This document shows, one piece after another, positions 11,930 to 25,591 of a stretch of DNA of 64,000 bases; positions within the stretch are counted from its first letter, which is position 1; each line of letters opens with the position of its first letter. Source of the stretch: Laguncularia racemosa. Its lineage: Eukaryota > Streptophyta > Magnoliopsida > Myrtales > Combretaceae. The notes under the pieces were generated by a model, which saw only the letters and a program-made list of their open reading frames with translations, did no database searches and had not been told where the DNA came from. Location: assembly GCA_037954665.1 (NCBI GenBank), contig JBBMOL010000134.1:930001-994000 (forward strand), read 5' to 3'. The position numbers and the translations under genes were made by a program.

Positions 11930-13400
11930 ATGTATATAATTGTGGCAATCGATATTTCAAAAGTCATTAAAAATTTCTTCTCATCAGATGAGCTCTTCAA
12001 GTCACCCAACTGCACTTCAATTAATGTGGTTCCTAAATGTGCAAGCCGATGTCATCTCTCAGAATTTAGGCTAATCTCTGGTATACTCCATAAATTTATT
12101 TCAAGCATTTTGGCTAATAAAATTATGCCTCTTCTACCCAAGTTAGTGCATAAGAAGCAAACATCTTTTATTAAAGACAGATGCAATATAAACAACACCC
12201 TTATTGCATTAAAACTAGCTAGAGGTTATTATAAGTCTCCAAACCCATTATGTGCTATTAAAGTGAATACGATGAAGACATATGGGATAGTAAGTTGGAG
12301 CCTTCTTCTACAAGTACATACTGCCTTAAAGTTACCTTCTAAGTTCATAAAGTGAATCATGCAATGTGTGATCTACCCTAAGAGTCTTTATCAACTTTAA
12401 TTTAACATAGAACCAATGACTTTTTCCCTAAGCTTTTGGGGCCTTGACAAGGGGATCTTTTATCTCCATACCTACTTATACTAGTAACGGAAGACTTTCG
12501 CGCTTAGTTAAGTAAAAGGCTGCAATCAACTATTTAAGTTTTACTTGAAATATAAGAATGAGGAGTTGACTTTTGTCAATAAAATATTAATTTTTACTAA
12601 GAGAGATCTAAATTATGCCTTCCTCTTCCAAGAAGTTATAGTGGAATTAAATGAGCTATCAAGTTGGAAGTTGTACAAATTAAAAGGTCGAATTTTGTGA
12701 GTAGGGTAAAGAAAAAGGTCAAATTTATTCATTGCTTGGACTTCTGAATAAGTGAACTCCTAATAAAATATTTAATGATCCCTTATTCGCTTCTAAACCA
12801 ACAAAGGGCATAGACTTAAAGCTAGTAAATTGGATTAAAGTATTGATCTCTAGACTAGCAACTTTTTTATCCTATGTAGGGAGATTGAACTTATCAAAAA
12901 CATTTTCTTTTCTATCCAGATTTATTGGTCATCAATTTTTATTTTACCTAAGGGGGTTTTAAAGGAGGTACCTCCAAAGTTAAGATGTTTATTTGAAATG
13001 ATAACGTTAATAGCAAAGCAAAGGCACAAAATGGCATGGCATTGTTGTGCATAGACTTCTTCGACAAGGAGGTTTAGTATATTGCATGTATGTGCATGGA
13101 ATAAAGTAACCCAACTGAAGCATGTTTCTTCTTTTGTTATTAAGCCAGTGATGTCTTGTAACCTACTTGATGCAAAATGAAGCATTGAAAGGAAAGGGTT
13201 TTCGAACATTTGAAACTCCTTCAAGACCCTTTTGATGTTGGAAAGAGATACTATAAGCTAAGATGCATGCAAAGACTTTACTCATGTGGGAAGGAAAAGA
13301 TCTCTCTATGGTACAATGGTTGGTGTCTCAAAGAGGCCCCTAATGAATTAGCTAGGAGGAAAAAGGATTTAATAACACGATTAGTCAAAAAATTCTAAGT
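11930..13400 (+). pseudogene. Degenerate LINE (L1-type) reverse transcriptase remnant
   Basis: A + strand frame at 11930-12355 follows the plant L1-type reverse transcriptase: KNFFSSDELFKSPNCTSI, then SEFRLISG (family: SDFRPIS), then SSILANKIMPLLPKLV, TSFIKDRCNINN (family: SAFIKGRSISDN) and AIKVNTMKTYGIVSW (family: ALKVDLMKAYDSVSW; the catalytic Asp of the KVD motif reads N). Downstream, GDLLSPYLLILVTEDF near 12455 matches the GDPLSPYLF segment after a frameshift. A later frame near 13290 with GKEKISLWYNGW fits the region after the polymerase. Many stops and shifts interrupt it, so it is inactive. Confidence 0.75.
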
Positions 13401-13645
13401 CATGCTCCATTATCTTAAATTTTTGTTAGAACTAACCTAATGGTGAACTTTGGAAATTGATAAAACAAGAAGTAAGGCATGTTTTTCAAGCTAAAAAGGG
13501 ATTGGAGATAAATTTAATTGAAAAGAAAAGCCTTCTAGACTTTTGCCTATAAGGGAAGCCTTTTTGCCATTCTCCTAGCACCCTCACTCCTTAGTAGGTT
13601 TTAGTTCTAGCATAAGTCAAGAATCCATAGAAATTGCTTCACTTT

Positions 13646-13664
13646 TTTTTTTTTTTTTTATGGT
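13646..13664. repeat. Poly(T) tract
   Basis: A pure T run ends near 13660, just left of the 109-base tandem duplication. It could be the A tail of a retroposon inserted on the reverse strand, but no element body was identified. Confidence 0.5.
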
Positions 13665-13691
13665 GGCGCAACAAGAACTCTGCATTATAGA

Positions 13692-13908
13692 CTAGCTAAC
13701 ATATTAGAATATAATGGATCAAAATGAATACTTTAGCTACCAAAGTGAAGAAGAAACCCATCAACATCATTCTCTTTTAAAATCAATTTGCTAATATAAA
13801 CTAGCTAATATAGTAGAATACAATGGATCAAAATGAATATTTTAGCTGCTAAAGTGAAGAAGAAACCCATCAACATCATTCTCTTTTAAAATCAATTTGC
13901 TAATCCAT
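13692..13908. repeat. Two-copy tandem duplication, period 109
   Basis: The block starting CTAGCTAA at 13692 recurs at 13801, and the match continues for about 105 bases with only a handful of differences. For example, AAGTGAAGAAGAAACCCATC is in both. The high identity shows a recent local duplication relative to the surrounding decayed sequence. Confidence 0.85.
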
Positions 13909-15055
13909 GTAGGATAACACAAGATGTATATTTCAATGGCAAATGAAGGTTTATGCATTGACTTTAGACCATTCCTTGATATTCTAAGGCCCTTACAATG
14001 AGTTAAATCAATTGTTGAGGAAGGTTTTCCCATTGCTTGTAATTATTCAAAGCCTCGATCATGTGACGAGGAAAATCTTTACTTTTACCATACCTTTAGA
14101 TAACGTTATGTTGGCAAAATAAGACAGTATAAGAAATACTTAATAACATAGTATAAAGAAAACAAGACAATACAATTCTTTTATGCTATGTTTATTGTGC
14201 ATAGTACTAGATATGAATTTTGCAATACATTTAATTTGTACTATAGAAAAAGTGAGTGATAGAGAATAATGGAGTTTATCAATGATTAATGAACACAATG
14301 TGAGTTTAATTTTTTTAATTTTGGAGATATATTTATTTTATACTGTAAAATAAATTTGTGTACCATTAAATATATGATACAAAATTTTTAGTTTTAATCC
14401 AATGCCATAGGATCCTTTTATTCAGTAACTTAGGCTAATATGAAATCAAACAATAGACTACAAAATTTATCAAGTATTGTAACATTAAAATATGGTAACC
14501 AAACAATACCTTAGATATAAGAATCTTGTACATGTTTTGAATTTGTAGGGTTAATTTAGGACTTTTCGTCTATGCACTTTAGTTAAGTGTATGGCCTAAA
14601 CACTTTTGTGTTTCTTTATCATATATAGTAAACTATTATTTGTATCCATCTACATCATTAATAAATATTGAATTTATCGAAAAAAATTAATCTATCTAGT
14701 CATAACTATGATATTTACTAAATAAAAGGTTAGCATAGTCAAATAATTTAGTGCCAATTACTTACCATTAAACTTTGAAGATTACAAATTATTTAAATCT
14801 TTTATGCTATACCTTGACTATATTATCCATTCAATCCATTTATCTATTAATTTCTTATATGTATAAGTTTAGAAATTAAATGGATTATTAACAAATCTAG
14901 ATGCCCCACAAATGTTTTTGTATAATTTTTACCCTTTTTTGCCAACTCAAATAAAATAGTATATTACTCAAGTGGCATCGAGAACATTACAAGAGTCTGA
15001 CAAATTTAATGCATACAAATCTAAACTCAATAGTCTATGGAGCACAAATGGGGTG
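13909..15055. other. AT-rich intergenic stretch
   Basis: No coding match was found. A reverse-strand open stretch at 13842-14033 overlaps the duplication and matches nothing I recognise. Confidence 0.45.
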
Positions 15056-15990
15056 TTAATCTATCAATCTACCTGCCGCATTTGTTTCCTAGTGTAAGTA
15101 ACTACCCAATCTGTAATTTTGATAGCATTTCTAGAATTCAATCTTCAACTTTTCAATCAAAGGCCTTGCAACCCATACCACTAAACAACTATCCTTTACA
15201 ATTGATTTAACAGCATTGCAAGCATATGATTTCAAAAGGATAGACCTTCAGCCTTGTTCATGTGCCAACTTAACCCCCTCCATTATTACCAACATTTTAC
15301 TACCTCCATGTTAAAAGCACTAACTATAAGCATAATCTTAAGAACTCTAGACCGCTTAATTAGGATTTACATCATCATAATTCATGGATCCTAAATAAAT
15401 AAATTATCACATAGATAAAAATACCATACTTGATGTGAAATTCGACATTATTATGGAAAGATTTGATGACTTTCTATTAAATTGATTTTTCTCCCTTAAG
15501 CTACTTTATGCAACAAATAACTTGATGCAAAAGTGTTTGCATAAAAGGGTTTGGTTAATCTCTTACAACTATTGCACTTTAAGGTTGAGAGAGGACTAGT
15601 TCAAATATACATATAACATTAAATTCAATATGTTCATTAAATAATTAGAATAATAGCTAAGATTTTTTCCATAGTTAAATAGGAAAACAACAAATTGAGA
15701 ATTTAATTTGCACACTATTAAATAGAAAACCTAATTATATTAGGGTTCCAATTGAACTTAATTATAAGCATAACCATTAAGAAAATAAAATATAATTATG
15801 ACCACAACTTTTTAACCACAATTCTAATTTTGACTTCTTTTGAAAACCATCAATTACTTCACCCATGTTGTATCTCACTGCTCTCTCCAAATTGCCCAAC
15901 TCATCACTATCGGCTATAGACACATCCATATTCACCTTAATCATGTTAATAGGTGGTGGTCTACAACTCAAACGGTAAGTGTTTGCATCT
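15056..15990 (-). pseudogene. Decayed LINE RNase H (RVT_3-type) remnant
   Basis: The reverse strand at 15971-15780 reads CRPPPINMIKVNMDVSIADS, then VRYNMGEVIDGFQKK. This is the start of the RNase H-like domain found at the 3' end of plant LINEs, where the pattern is a PPP..IKVN.D start followed by a GEVIGGF-like strand. Further along, near 15230-15140, another frame gives ACNAVKSIVKDS and a following helix-like stretch, similar to the later part of that domain. About 500 bases of unrelated AT-rich sequence lie between, so an insertion or extreme decay is likely. The first half is the better supported. Confidence 0.45.
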
Positions 15991-16740
15991 CCCTCTTCCC
16001 CCCGATGACGCCAACCCTAAATATTGATCTAAGACCCAACGATTGATAGAGGATTCAAAACCCAATAATCGAAATTGAATCAAGTATTGTACGTAACCCG
16101 ACCCCAATCGAACCCGCCGATTAGAACCTAAGCTATCAAGATTGATTTCTCTAAGCGTTTAAGATGAAGAAACCTAAGGTAGTTCTATTACAAGAACCAA
16201 AGGAAGAGAGAATTCTCTCAATGATTTTCATTCACCATCTGATAAAAAAATGATATTTCCAATATCATACCAAGGAGTTTATATCGTCATAAATTATAAG
16301 CTGGCGGCTTAAATACATCCAGGGCCGGCTTTGAAATAAAATGACAAAAACAATGTTCTATGGATGGGAAAGGTCGGCCAGTAGGCCAGTGGTGTAAATG
16401 TCAAGGCCGGCGGCCTTTAGTGCCGGTATACATTTGTTTTTTTAAAGGCCGGCCAATTCTAGGCCGACGGCCTAGATGACAGGTTGGCGGCCTTTCATTT
16501 GCTGAAGGTCGTCTATCAATTGCTAATGTCCTCCGCTTCATCCCCACTTTGATATATGATATTCATGAGCTTAGGACTTGCGTCAGAGTTGTGTCGAATC
16601 ACCTCTTGCTCCTAAAGTTCCATAATCAATCCTTGCAATGCCTCCTTCATTCGCTTGGTCCATGATCGTGTCATAGGACCCCTGATACCTTGTAAAGGAT
16701 CATTGGCTTTGACTAGCTCCCGAATGTTGGATGTGTCTTG
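15991..16740 (-). mobile_element. Ty3/Gypsy remnant: pol C-terminal tail and LTR-like tract
   Basis: On the reverse strand, 16740-16525 reads ANDPLQGIRGPMTRSWTKRM followed by EALQGLIMEL. This is the typical end of plant Gypsy polyproteins (GPMTRARAKRLKEAL type). The sequence beyond it, toward 16000, is GC-richer, with several GGCCGGC blocks, a TATTTAAG TATA-like site, then a pyrimidine-rich leader. That order fits a 3' LTR following pol. LTR borders and a second LTR were not found. The GGCCGG-rich part contrasts strongly with the AT-rich surroundings. Confidence 0.5.
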
Positions 16741-19700
16741 ATCTCTATCACCCGAGCTCCTTCTTTCTTACATTTTACCACTCCACCTCGCATCGAAAAA
16801 AATTCTTCACCACACTCTCTATAGCTTAGGGTTTTATAATTATTGCATAACACCATTCTTTTCAAATCTCCTATGTTATCACTCTTATTATCTCTGAAAC
16901 CTCATCTAGAACTTTGCTTCTTCCATTCCCAAAGAAGCCAATTTTCCTTTAATTCGCTCTAAAATTTGAGGTCCTAAACCATATGCTCTCCACTAGGGGA
17001 CATAATAAAAGGGCAAGTTAAACAATTTCACACTCACCACAAAAAACACGATATCCTTTAGGAGGAATCCATTGCTAGTGAAGATAAGAACATAAGCACA
17101 AATTAAAATTGGTAAAAACACTCCACATAAACTGTTTGATCTTTGGTTGTACATCTAGAGCCCATAGTAACTTCTAATGTTTCTATAGGATCACTTATTA
17201 GTTTGAAGGAATCAAGTCTCTTAGTGATGAAGTAAAATTTTTTACCCTATAATATGTCAAATTTGATATAACTATATAGTAGAGAGATTGATGTTATTAT
17301 GTCCTATGTATGCAAAATTAGAGGGATTTAAAATTGCAATTTCTATCTCAAAATGTAAAAGAACTTGGGATTATTCAATATATAGAGTCTACAACGTAAG
17401 AAAAATTAAGTTAAAAAACTAAATACTAAATTTGTAACAACCTTTTTTTTTTAACTATACTAGATAAAAAGTATAAAATCTAGTAAGAAGTTAGTGATTC
17501 CTATTAGTACAGTAGGATTCTAAATGTGTAATAAAAGATCTTTAGAATATCTATGTAGTTTTTGAAGTTTACATAATATGTCAACATATTTTTTGCAATA
17601 TTCCATAACACTTTCAAAAATAATTAATTAATGAGATCTTTTGTGTTTGGATCTAAATTTATTATCTATCTTATTGATCTCCTTATTTTATCTTGTAAAA
17701 TGTAATGTATAAAATTTTACTTTATTCCCCCAATTTAGAAAGTTTGTATTGATAACATAACATCAAGGATAACATAACAATATCTATCTGAGTTTAATTC
17801 CATACTTTAAACTTTGGATATGGATAAATATCATATCTGATTAAAGTTTCACTTATTAGCATTACTTAACTCCATCAAATTTTCTTATTTCTAGTGTTCT
17901 ATTTATTCGTCTTAACCAATAGTATTGCCACACACCAAAAGAAGACTTGCAAAGATCAACGAAAAGGTGCTAGCTTTAGGGGGAAGTAATATCAAAATTC
18001 AATTAAATATAACATTTAGCAATGTTAAATTTGAATAGAGCATGTCAATTAACAATGCCAAAATTTAGATACTAACAAGTAAAAATGACAAATAAAACTT
18101 CATTTGAATATGGCACTTAGGAATGCCAAAATTGATATATAAAATTGAGAGGAAAAAAAAAAAGACACCTAAAGAATAAAATTCATATGACTATGATTTT
18201 TTCCTCTAAAAGCATATAAAGACGTTATGAAATCAGCCCTTGTAGATAGCATAATGGAGCATGTGCATACTATAGGATATTATTAAAATAAGTCAAGTAT
18301 TAGAGACTTATTTTTAAGTCTCAGTTATATTTTTTTGGTAAAACTGTTTACTTCTTGGTATAAGTATTTAAAGGTTGGTAATAACTTAGCAATTTTTTTT
18401 TGGGGTACAAGTGTTTATGTTTTGGTAAAAATATTTAAAAATTAGTAATAAGTCGCTAATATACAAGTAATCCCAATATTATCATGCACACTATATAATG
18501 ATCATATACCGACAAATCAAAACCTATAAGTTAGTAAAAATAAAATGCTCTCACAAATTGACATTGTTTTTTTCTTTTAATAAGAAGAGACAATGTTTTC
18601 CCCTACTTTCATTCAATAGGAAATGGTTATATCAACCAGATAGATTAGTATAAGAGGGCTCACAAATGAAGAATTAGGGGTATGAAAACCTAATTGCATA
18701 GATAGATACATCTCTTCGAAATTCAATATGTCTCACGTAGTGGATGATTTATCCTAAACAAACAAGACCTATCCAACAAACAAATACAATAAATCCCAAT
18801 AAAAGGATAACACAATCTTGTATAGAGGATAATAACAAAAAATAAATAAATGAAAGCAAACATATAAAACAAAATCACTTATTCTAAAAATTACTGACCA
18901 ACATATATCCGATTGCTACTATTTTAAAATTAACAAAATTTGTAGAAATAGAATTATAATAATAGATACGTAATGCAACAGATTAATGATGGTTGGAGTG
19001 GTGAAAAATAGCAAATTTGATAAAAGGTGGGGATTGACAAATATTAAGATTAATAGAAGTGGATATGTGAATTTACAGTGATGAAGGAAGGACAGAAATT
19101 TTAAAAGGAGGATACATACCCTTCCTCCAATTGCTAAGGTTTGTTATTTATGTGTCTACGTGTGAGAGAGAAAGTTCTTCGTATTTAGTTTAGGAGGTCT
19201 ACTACTAGCAGACATTATTAAAAGCTCTTTTTTTTTTAGCCTTACTTTGTTTCTTCCATACCTTATATAGTAGAGTGCAATAGAGGAGGCTCTCATCCAA
19301 GTAATAATTATTAGGATCTTGGAAACAATTATTATAGTAAGCTCCCAAAATGTGTTATCCCTTTCCTTATGCTAGGTAAGACATTTAAATATTACAAGAG
19401 TAGATATAATAAAATGTTATATATGTTGTAAAAATTGCCACTTTATGTATTCACTTTCCTTTTTTAGAGGAAGCATGTAATGAGCTATGTAATAGCCTAT
19501 TTAATTAAATCTTTATAGGGTGGATAGCTTGCCTTGAATTGCTATGAATAATTACTTCTAATAGCCTTAATTTGTTTGAATATTGTTTTTGGAAGGATCA
19601 AATGGAAGACCAGTAAAATTTTATAAAAAATGAGATGATTTTATAAATTGTACTACAACACAACTTGGCCGAAATTGCAATCCTGAGATACCAAGGTAAT

Positions 19701-21000
19701 GGGAGCTATGTAGTTGACAAGCTTAGTGAGTGTGCTGAAAAGAAAAGCTATAGACAACTCATAGCACATCTCTTTACATATGTTAGTTAGATCTAAAGAA
19801 TGTCGAATCAAATATCCCTAAACTCTTGTTTACTTAATAAAAAATTGCCACCTTGATTTCGTAGTTTGATTCTTTCACTAATTTTGTATTCTAACTCTTC
19901 ATAAGGTCTTGTCAAGCTCGTTTCTCCAAATAGATTCTTAACAAACATAGTAACCCCATCCTCACTTCTAGTTGGATTTATAATAATAGAAATATAGGCA
20001 CAAATCGAGAAGTGAATACTATTTTAATTATACCTTTGATATAATTTTTTTTAATGATAAGTGAATTTAAGTTTCTAAATTCATTTTCAATAACGTGACT
20101 TATGACCTCTTCAACTAATAGAAATAAGTTTTAGTGGCTATAGGAAGAGTATTCATATGATCCAAATGGATGAATTATAACAATTGAACCGCTAAGTTTA
20201 GCAAGCTAACTTTGTTTAATGAGTACTCAATCTAACTTATGTAAGACTAAAGAGGATGGTTGCTTATTGATTATCGATACTAAGTTTATGTAACGAACTT
20301 TAAGAATAATAGCTTTTAATTTTTAGTTTTGATTATGCCATTTATGCTTGCACCAAGGTCAATATTTGAATAGACGGGTTACATATAAGATTTTCATCGC
20401 CTATTGTAAATTAAAATTTAAGATGAAATGATTGATTATTTAGGCACTAAGCCTCCTATATATAAATAAGTGGATTGTTAATATGATTATCAATTAATAA
20501 ACTATGCAATAAACCCACTATAAAATAGTTTTAATTCTTAGATTTTTTTGGTTTTTGTGATTTAAATAACTCATAAACTGTTTAGATCTTTTGATCTAAA
20601 TGACTCAGGATTTTTGGAAATTTTCAATCCAAATGACTTCCACAGGTTCATTTTGGCTGGAAACATCGGGTTAATTTGTGTTTGTTACCCCCACGGTGAA
20701 CAACTTTTAACGTGTACTATAATTGCTATGTGAATTGATGATTGCATTTGATAATAAATTAAGTTTTATGCCGTTCAACATGTTGCGTGTGTGTGCAATA
20801 AAGTAATTACTTGTGAGGCAATACGGCTCACTCCCTTCTTAGGATTTTAAAAAAAAAATTAAGTAATTTAAAAGAATATATAGTCATAAAGATTGGAAAA
20901 TATAGAATTTGAGACTAAAATACTTTTATCATACAATGAAAATACGTGGCCAACTAGTGCATACGTTATGTTCTAAGTTCCAACGTAGTATTCCTCCAGG
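16741..21000. other. AT-rich intergenic sequence without recognisable genes
   Basis: Stops are dense in all frames. Some sequence near 16780-17110 has a more mixed composition and may be transposon debris, but I found no match. Short imperfect repeats, such as TTGGTAA-containing units near 18330-18450, are present. No RNA gene was seen. Confidence 0.45.
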
Positions 21001-21480
21001 AAAACAGAGAGTTGCGAAAAGTTTCTTCGCGTGTCATGTTGTCCACAAACCCTAGCCTTGCAAGTTACAAGTTAGCAGTTGCTAGTTACCACTTACTAAG
21101 TTACTGTTTCTCTCTCATTTTCAGTCAATGCAACGAGCAATCCAAAGCATCCTGATCCTTCCTTCGCATTGGCGTCAGCAGCAGTAGTCAGATAATCCGC
21201 GAATCTTACTCAATGACATGGCAGTGCCCAGTGAACAGTCTCCATCCACGTCATCATAAAATGTCTTGGAATCTCCATCGATCGCCCATTGAAGGAAAAG
21301 ACCCAGTACATATATACATGTCATGAGCAAGGAAAATCAAATTCCATTTCCTGCTTTTACTCTATTTCTTCATTTCTTGATGCAAACTCCATAAAGCAGG
21401 CGTTGCTCATTGCATTACGTGAATGCAGATCGCGTTTATGTGATGGTTCTACCTCCTAAGATGAACCGCGTCTTATATGA
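21001..21480. other. Mixed-composition island, function unknown
   Basis: This block is richer in G and C than its flanks and contains CCCTAGCC-type and TATATACATG motifs, as plant leaders and promoters often do. No open frame of useful length or known motif was seen. It could be an old promoter, a non-coding transcript or decayed transposon. Confidence 0.3.
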
Positions 21481-23939
21481 ATACATCAAATGATGCTTAT
21501 ATTATATTATGGGATCTTTTAATAAGTATCCAAAAATACTTGTTAATAATCTTAAGATTAATTTCATAATCATTAGAAACAATGCATAAAAAGGAGATAA
21601 ATTACTTTATTTTGTACCTTAATTAGTGTTTTTAAGGTTGTAAATGAAACAATGTAATATTAAGTCCAAATGTAAGCTTCATTGAGTTTATAATTTTGAA
21701 TTGATACTCAAAATTAAGGTGGTACTTTATAAGCCTAAAATAACTCAATTAAGTTCATTTAGATTAGATTTCTGTAAAAATAATTTTGAGGTTAATTAAA
21801 AATAATATTAATTTTTAAATTCAATTTAAAACTTAAATAACATTTAAATTCGATCCGATACATAAGCTAATTAAGTCAAATCTTATAAAGTTCAGACCTG
21901 GTTCAGTAAACTACAAAGATAGCTTGAATCGAAGTTGGACTTGATCATTGTAAGATTGAAAAACTGGAGAATAATAGTTTAATTAAAAAAAATAGTTTGC
22001 AAAAAATGGAGAAAAGGACATAGCAACCAAACAGGCAACTTCTACCCAAAAAAACAAAACCAACCAAACAGGGCAACGGGAAAAGTGAAACGGTACGGAT
22101 AGGAGAAACTGGCGGAAATTTAGGAGCAAGAAACAGACTGTTTCTTCCCCCCTCCTCTACTCGGTCTTGGTCTTCCCTATTTAGTATTTTCAAGAAAATT
22201 TGAATCCCCTTATAAATTATAAAAAATAATTTTTTCGATATACTTTATAAAATTATATAATTTAGTATCTATATTTACGTGAAGGTCTCAATGTTTCCCA
22301 TAATTTGAAAAAAAAAAATGATTTATTTCTGATGTTTATCACTAATTATTTAAATGAATTAACGTTAACAATTTCAAAAAGAAAGTGAGATGATCTTAAT
22401 AATTTTCTATGTACGTATGAGCAAAAATGACAATAAAATAGTAAATAAATATTTAATATAATTTCAAAAATATTAAAAAAAAAATGAATAAACATGTGCT
22501 TCAAAGACCCTTTAAGTATATTTGTTAAGAAAATCCTTAACTTTTACTGCAAAATCATCTCATATCTTGGAAGATTTATCCCGTCATCAAATTGAAGGAT
22601 GACAATTTGCAGGTCTAGGTAAAAAATGACCAGCTAAACAATTACTTTCCATGAATCAAGGATAGCGTGCCAAATACCTCTCTTAAAGGCAAAACTGCCA
22701 AAAGTTAGGCAAATTAACTTCTTCATAACTACACTTTCACCTCTCCCAATTTCCACACCTATATCATCCTTTTTTTTTTAGCACTTGATACTTAAATTTT
22801 ACAACTATTTATCAATCTCCCTTAATTGGACTATTGCTAGTACATACGATTGTTCATAATAATTAAATTTTAATCAAATAATATTATTAAAACTTCAATT
22901 AAATAATATAATAAAATACAAAAAAGAAAAAGTAGCTACAATCACAGTTCACATATTGTCATAAGTCTAATCGGGCCATTGACAATAGTTACAAACTAAA
23001 TATAAGTATATAAAGTATAAGTTTTGGTAAGTATTATCGCATTTTGACTTTTCCGACCAAGACCCTTACTGTTCATATTATTCTTCTTTTTGAATCGTTC
23101 CCATTTTCACATTCATTTCGAGTGTTGGCCCTCTAAAATGACTAATAAACGATGCTCGTACCAAGTATATAACGAGTGAAACCTAGCTCCAGGGGTGATC
23201 CATTGCCAACGCAAAGGACAGAGCTTAGGTGCCATAGGGTGGCCGGCACGACAAAACACAGGCTAATATTAGACAGCACAGTACCTATTCTAGGAGAAAA
23301 CAACATTAATTACTTATGTCTGATGAGTTCCTAGGATTAAGAGAAGGAAATTAAAAAAAGAAAAAAGGAAAAAAAACACTCCTGTTCTCGCAGTTCGAAA
23401 ATCAAAATAAATCTCCTTGTCTTCGAAGCATCAAAATCACTCTGACCTGATTTTGTGCATGTAGAAAAGGAACTAACAGCAAATGGACAGAGAATTAAGA
23501 TCTTTTGCTTCTACTCATCGAAAATGTACTTCCCCATCCCTTTGTAAATTGTGCTTTGATGTATAAACCCTGCAAAATGTCTAATAACAGCCAAGAAAAA
23601 TCTGGATATGATTCATCACATCAGTGTTAAAGCATAAAATCCCCCCGTCCCAGATGAAAATATTTGCAACTTTTTTTCCCTCTATTGAAAGTTGTACCAT
23701 TTAAAAAACAAATTTCATATGTGGAAAACGTATATAAGACCGTATTATTGAGAAATATAGATGAATCATTGGTTAATACGATAAAAAATATGCAAAGAAA
23801 AAAGAAAGAAAGATAGACCGTATGTTCATATTGAATCATATCATCATTCGTCACACCTTGTCCAAAAAGTCCAAGCAATTCCCAATTTTTCCTTCCCTAC
23901 CCCCCCTCCCCTTTAACTTCTTCGGGAAAAATTTTAGGC
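21481..23939. other. AT-rich sequence; 3' flank of the RING gene at the right end
   Basis: No gene was recognised. The stretch 21660-21950 carries members of a diffuse repeat family (see findings). The last few hundred bases before 23940 should contain the 3'UTR of the RING-finger gene on the reverse strand. Confidence 0.45.
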
Positions 23940-25480
23940 CTAGAAAATCAAAGCTTCTAGGCTAGCCTTCTTTGGTGTACTACAAACAGGACAAAAATCT
24001 AAAACCCCCTCGCAATCCCTGCAAGTACATAGATGTCTACAAGGCAAAAACAGCACACATGATGCCCTAGAATGACACTTTTTACAACACCCCATTACCA
24101 TCCTATTCACATTATTCGTGCCTTCCAAAGAAACCCTCTTGCCTCCCGTGTCTTCATCTTTATGTCCACCGTTACTAGAGCAACAGGACTCTGCATCTTC
24201 TTCTCCACCACCACCATGTTTGGTGCTGCAACACACCTGTGCTTTTAATTGTTCAAGAGTGTTGTTGAGAGATATCACCATAGCTTCGTTTTCTTGAGCC
24301 AGTCTCTGCCATGCCTGGCTTTCCATTTCCAGGCTTTTCAGGATATTTTCAAGCTCTAGGGTTTTATGTGTTGCTAGGGTTATTTCTTGGTCCTTTTGGC
24401 TTAATAGAATCTGTATCCTTGATTCCAGTTTCCTTAGCAGATTTCCCACTTGCCTCTTCCTTTGTTCATGCAGTAAGAGTCTCAATCTTTCGTTCTGTAA
24501 CGTAACGCATATTGTAAACCATAAATCAGTGCAAGCAATAAAGAAAGAAGAACCGCTCCAATTTTAAAACAGAGCAAGAAACATTAATAAATAAAAGATA
24601 TAAGAGCGCGTAAAGAATAAATTTCAGATAAGTGCTTCAATGCTTACGAAATAAACTGGGAACGTCCATTTCGGTGCGTGTAAAACCAAATTTTACTGAA
24701 TAACCGCCCAATACAAATTCTACTTCATACGTTTTCTCTATTTTTTTCAAAGTGACTTTTTTTAAAAGCCCGTAACACAGATGCATCATCGTCTAGCATT
24801 ACAAAATGCTCCCTTTCTCTCTGAAGAAAGAAAAGATGCCGTTTCTTAAAACCATTCAAAGCAAAACAAGCGTTATGGCACATTCCACAACGTATACTTT
24901 AATGAAAAATTGAATACACTAAAGAAATAGGCAATGATTAATACAGACGAAAATCTTCAAATTGCATAAAGAAATACAAGATTAAATTTATATTGAAACT
25001 CAACAAACCACTTGACGTAGGATCATAGGAATTTCAGCATAATGAAAAAGGGAAAATTTCCCTTCAAGATTGAAAGATTAGGAAACACAGTAAAAATTAT
25101 ATTGATTCTTGGTTCTTTCTTACCTGCAATCGTATATATTGGTCCATTTCTGGATCCTGCTGATCGACCGGAATGGAAGAACTCAAAGGGTCTGTCACCA
25201 AATTTTCAAAATTTCTGTTCTTGACGAGCCCTTCTTTATAAGCAAAAGAAGAAGATGATGAAACACCATCAAATAACAACTTCTGATCCTTCAGAAAACG
25301 ATTCTGATGATCACCCATTACATAACGATGCATGTAAAGTGGGAGTGGCTGTTTCTCTGGAATACTATAGTTGCTGTTACCAAAGAAGAACTGGTTCAAG
25401 AACCCACTTTCTAAAATCCCAGAACCATTATTACTAGCATTATTATAATTCTCTCGATAAAACTGTGTCTGAATAGCCAT
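23940..25480 (-). CDS. BOI/BRG-type RING-finger E3 ubiquitin ligase, 2 exons
   Basis: This is a probable E3 ubiquitin ligase of the BOI-related (S-RNase-binding-protein-like) family, whose members act in defence, stress and gibberellin responses. On the reverse strand exon 1 is 25480-25124 and exon 2 is 24494-23940. The join is CAG|GTAAGA ... TTACAG|AACG, giving 119 + 184 = 303 residues. Residues 1-119 form a low-complexity, Asn/Ser-rich N-terminal part starting MAIQTQF. Residues about 115-210 form a long coiled coil ending with AWQRLAQENEAMVISL, the family's conserved WRLAQENEAMV-like segment. Residues 255-290 form a C-terminal C3HC4 RING with CKKC, PCRHLCTCRDC and CPVC, all metal ligands present. 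The ATG at 25480 gives the family-typical N-terminus. The length is normal and there are no breaks. Members bind MYB or DELLA proteins; the partner here is unknown. Confidence 0.93.
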
Positions 25481-25591
25481 ATTTGGATCTAAAAATATAA
25501 AACGTAACTTCCCTCAAACCAACTCGAAACTGCCAAAACAGCGCTCCCCCAAGAACAAAAACAAACACCCAAATGAGAAAAGATTAAAACT

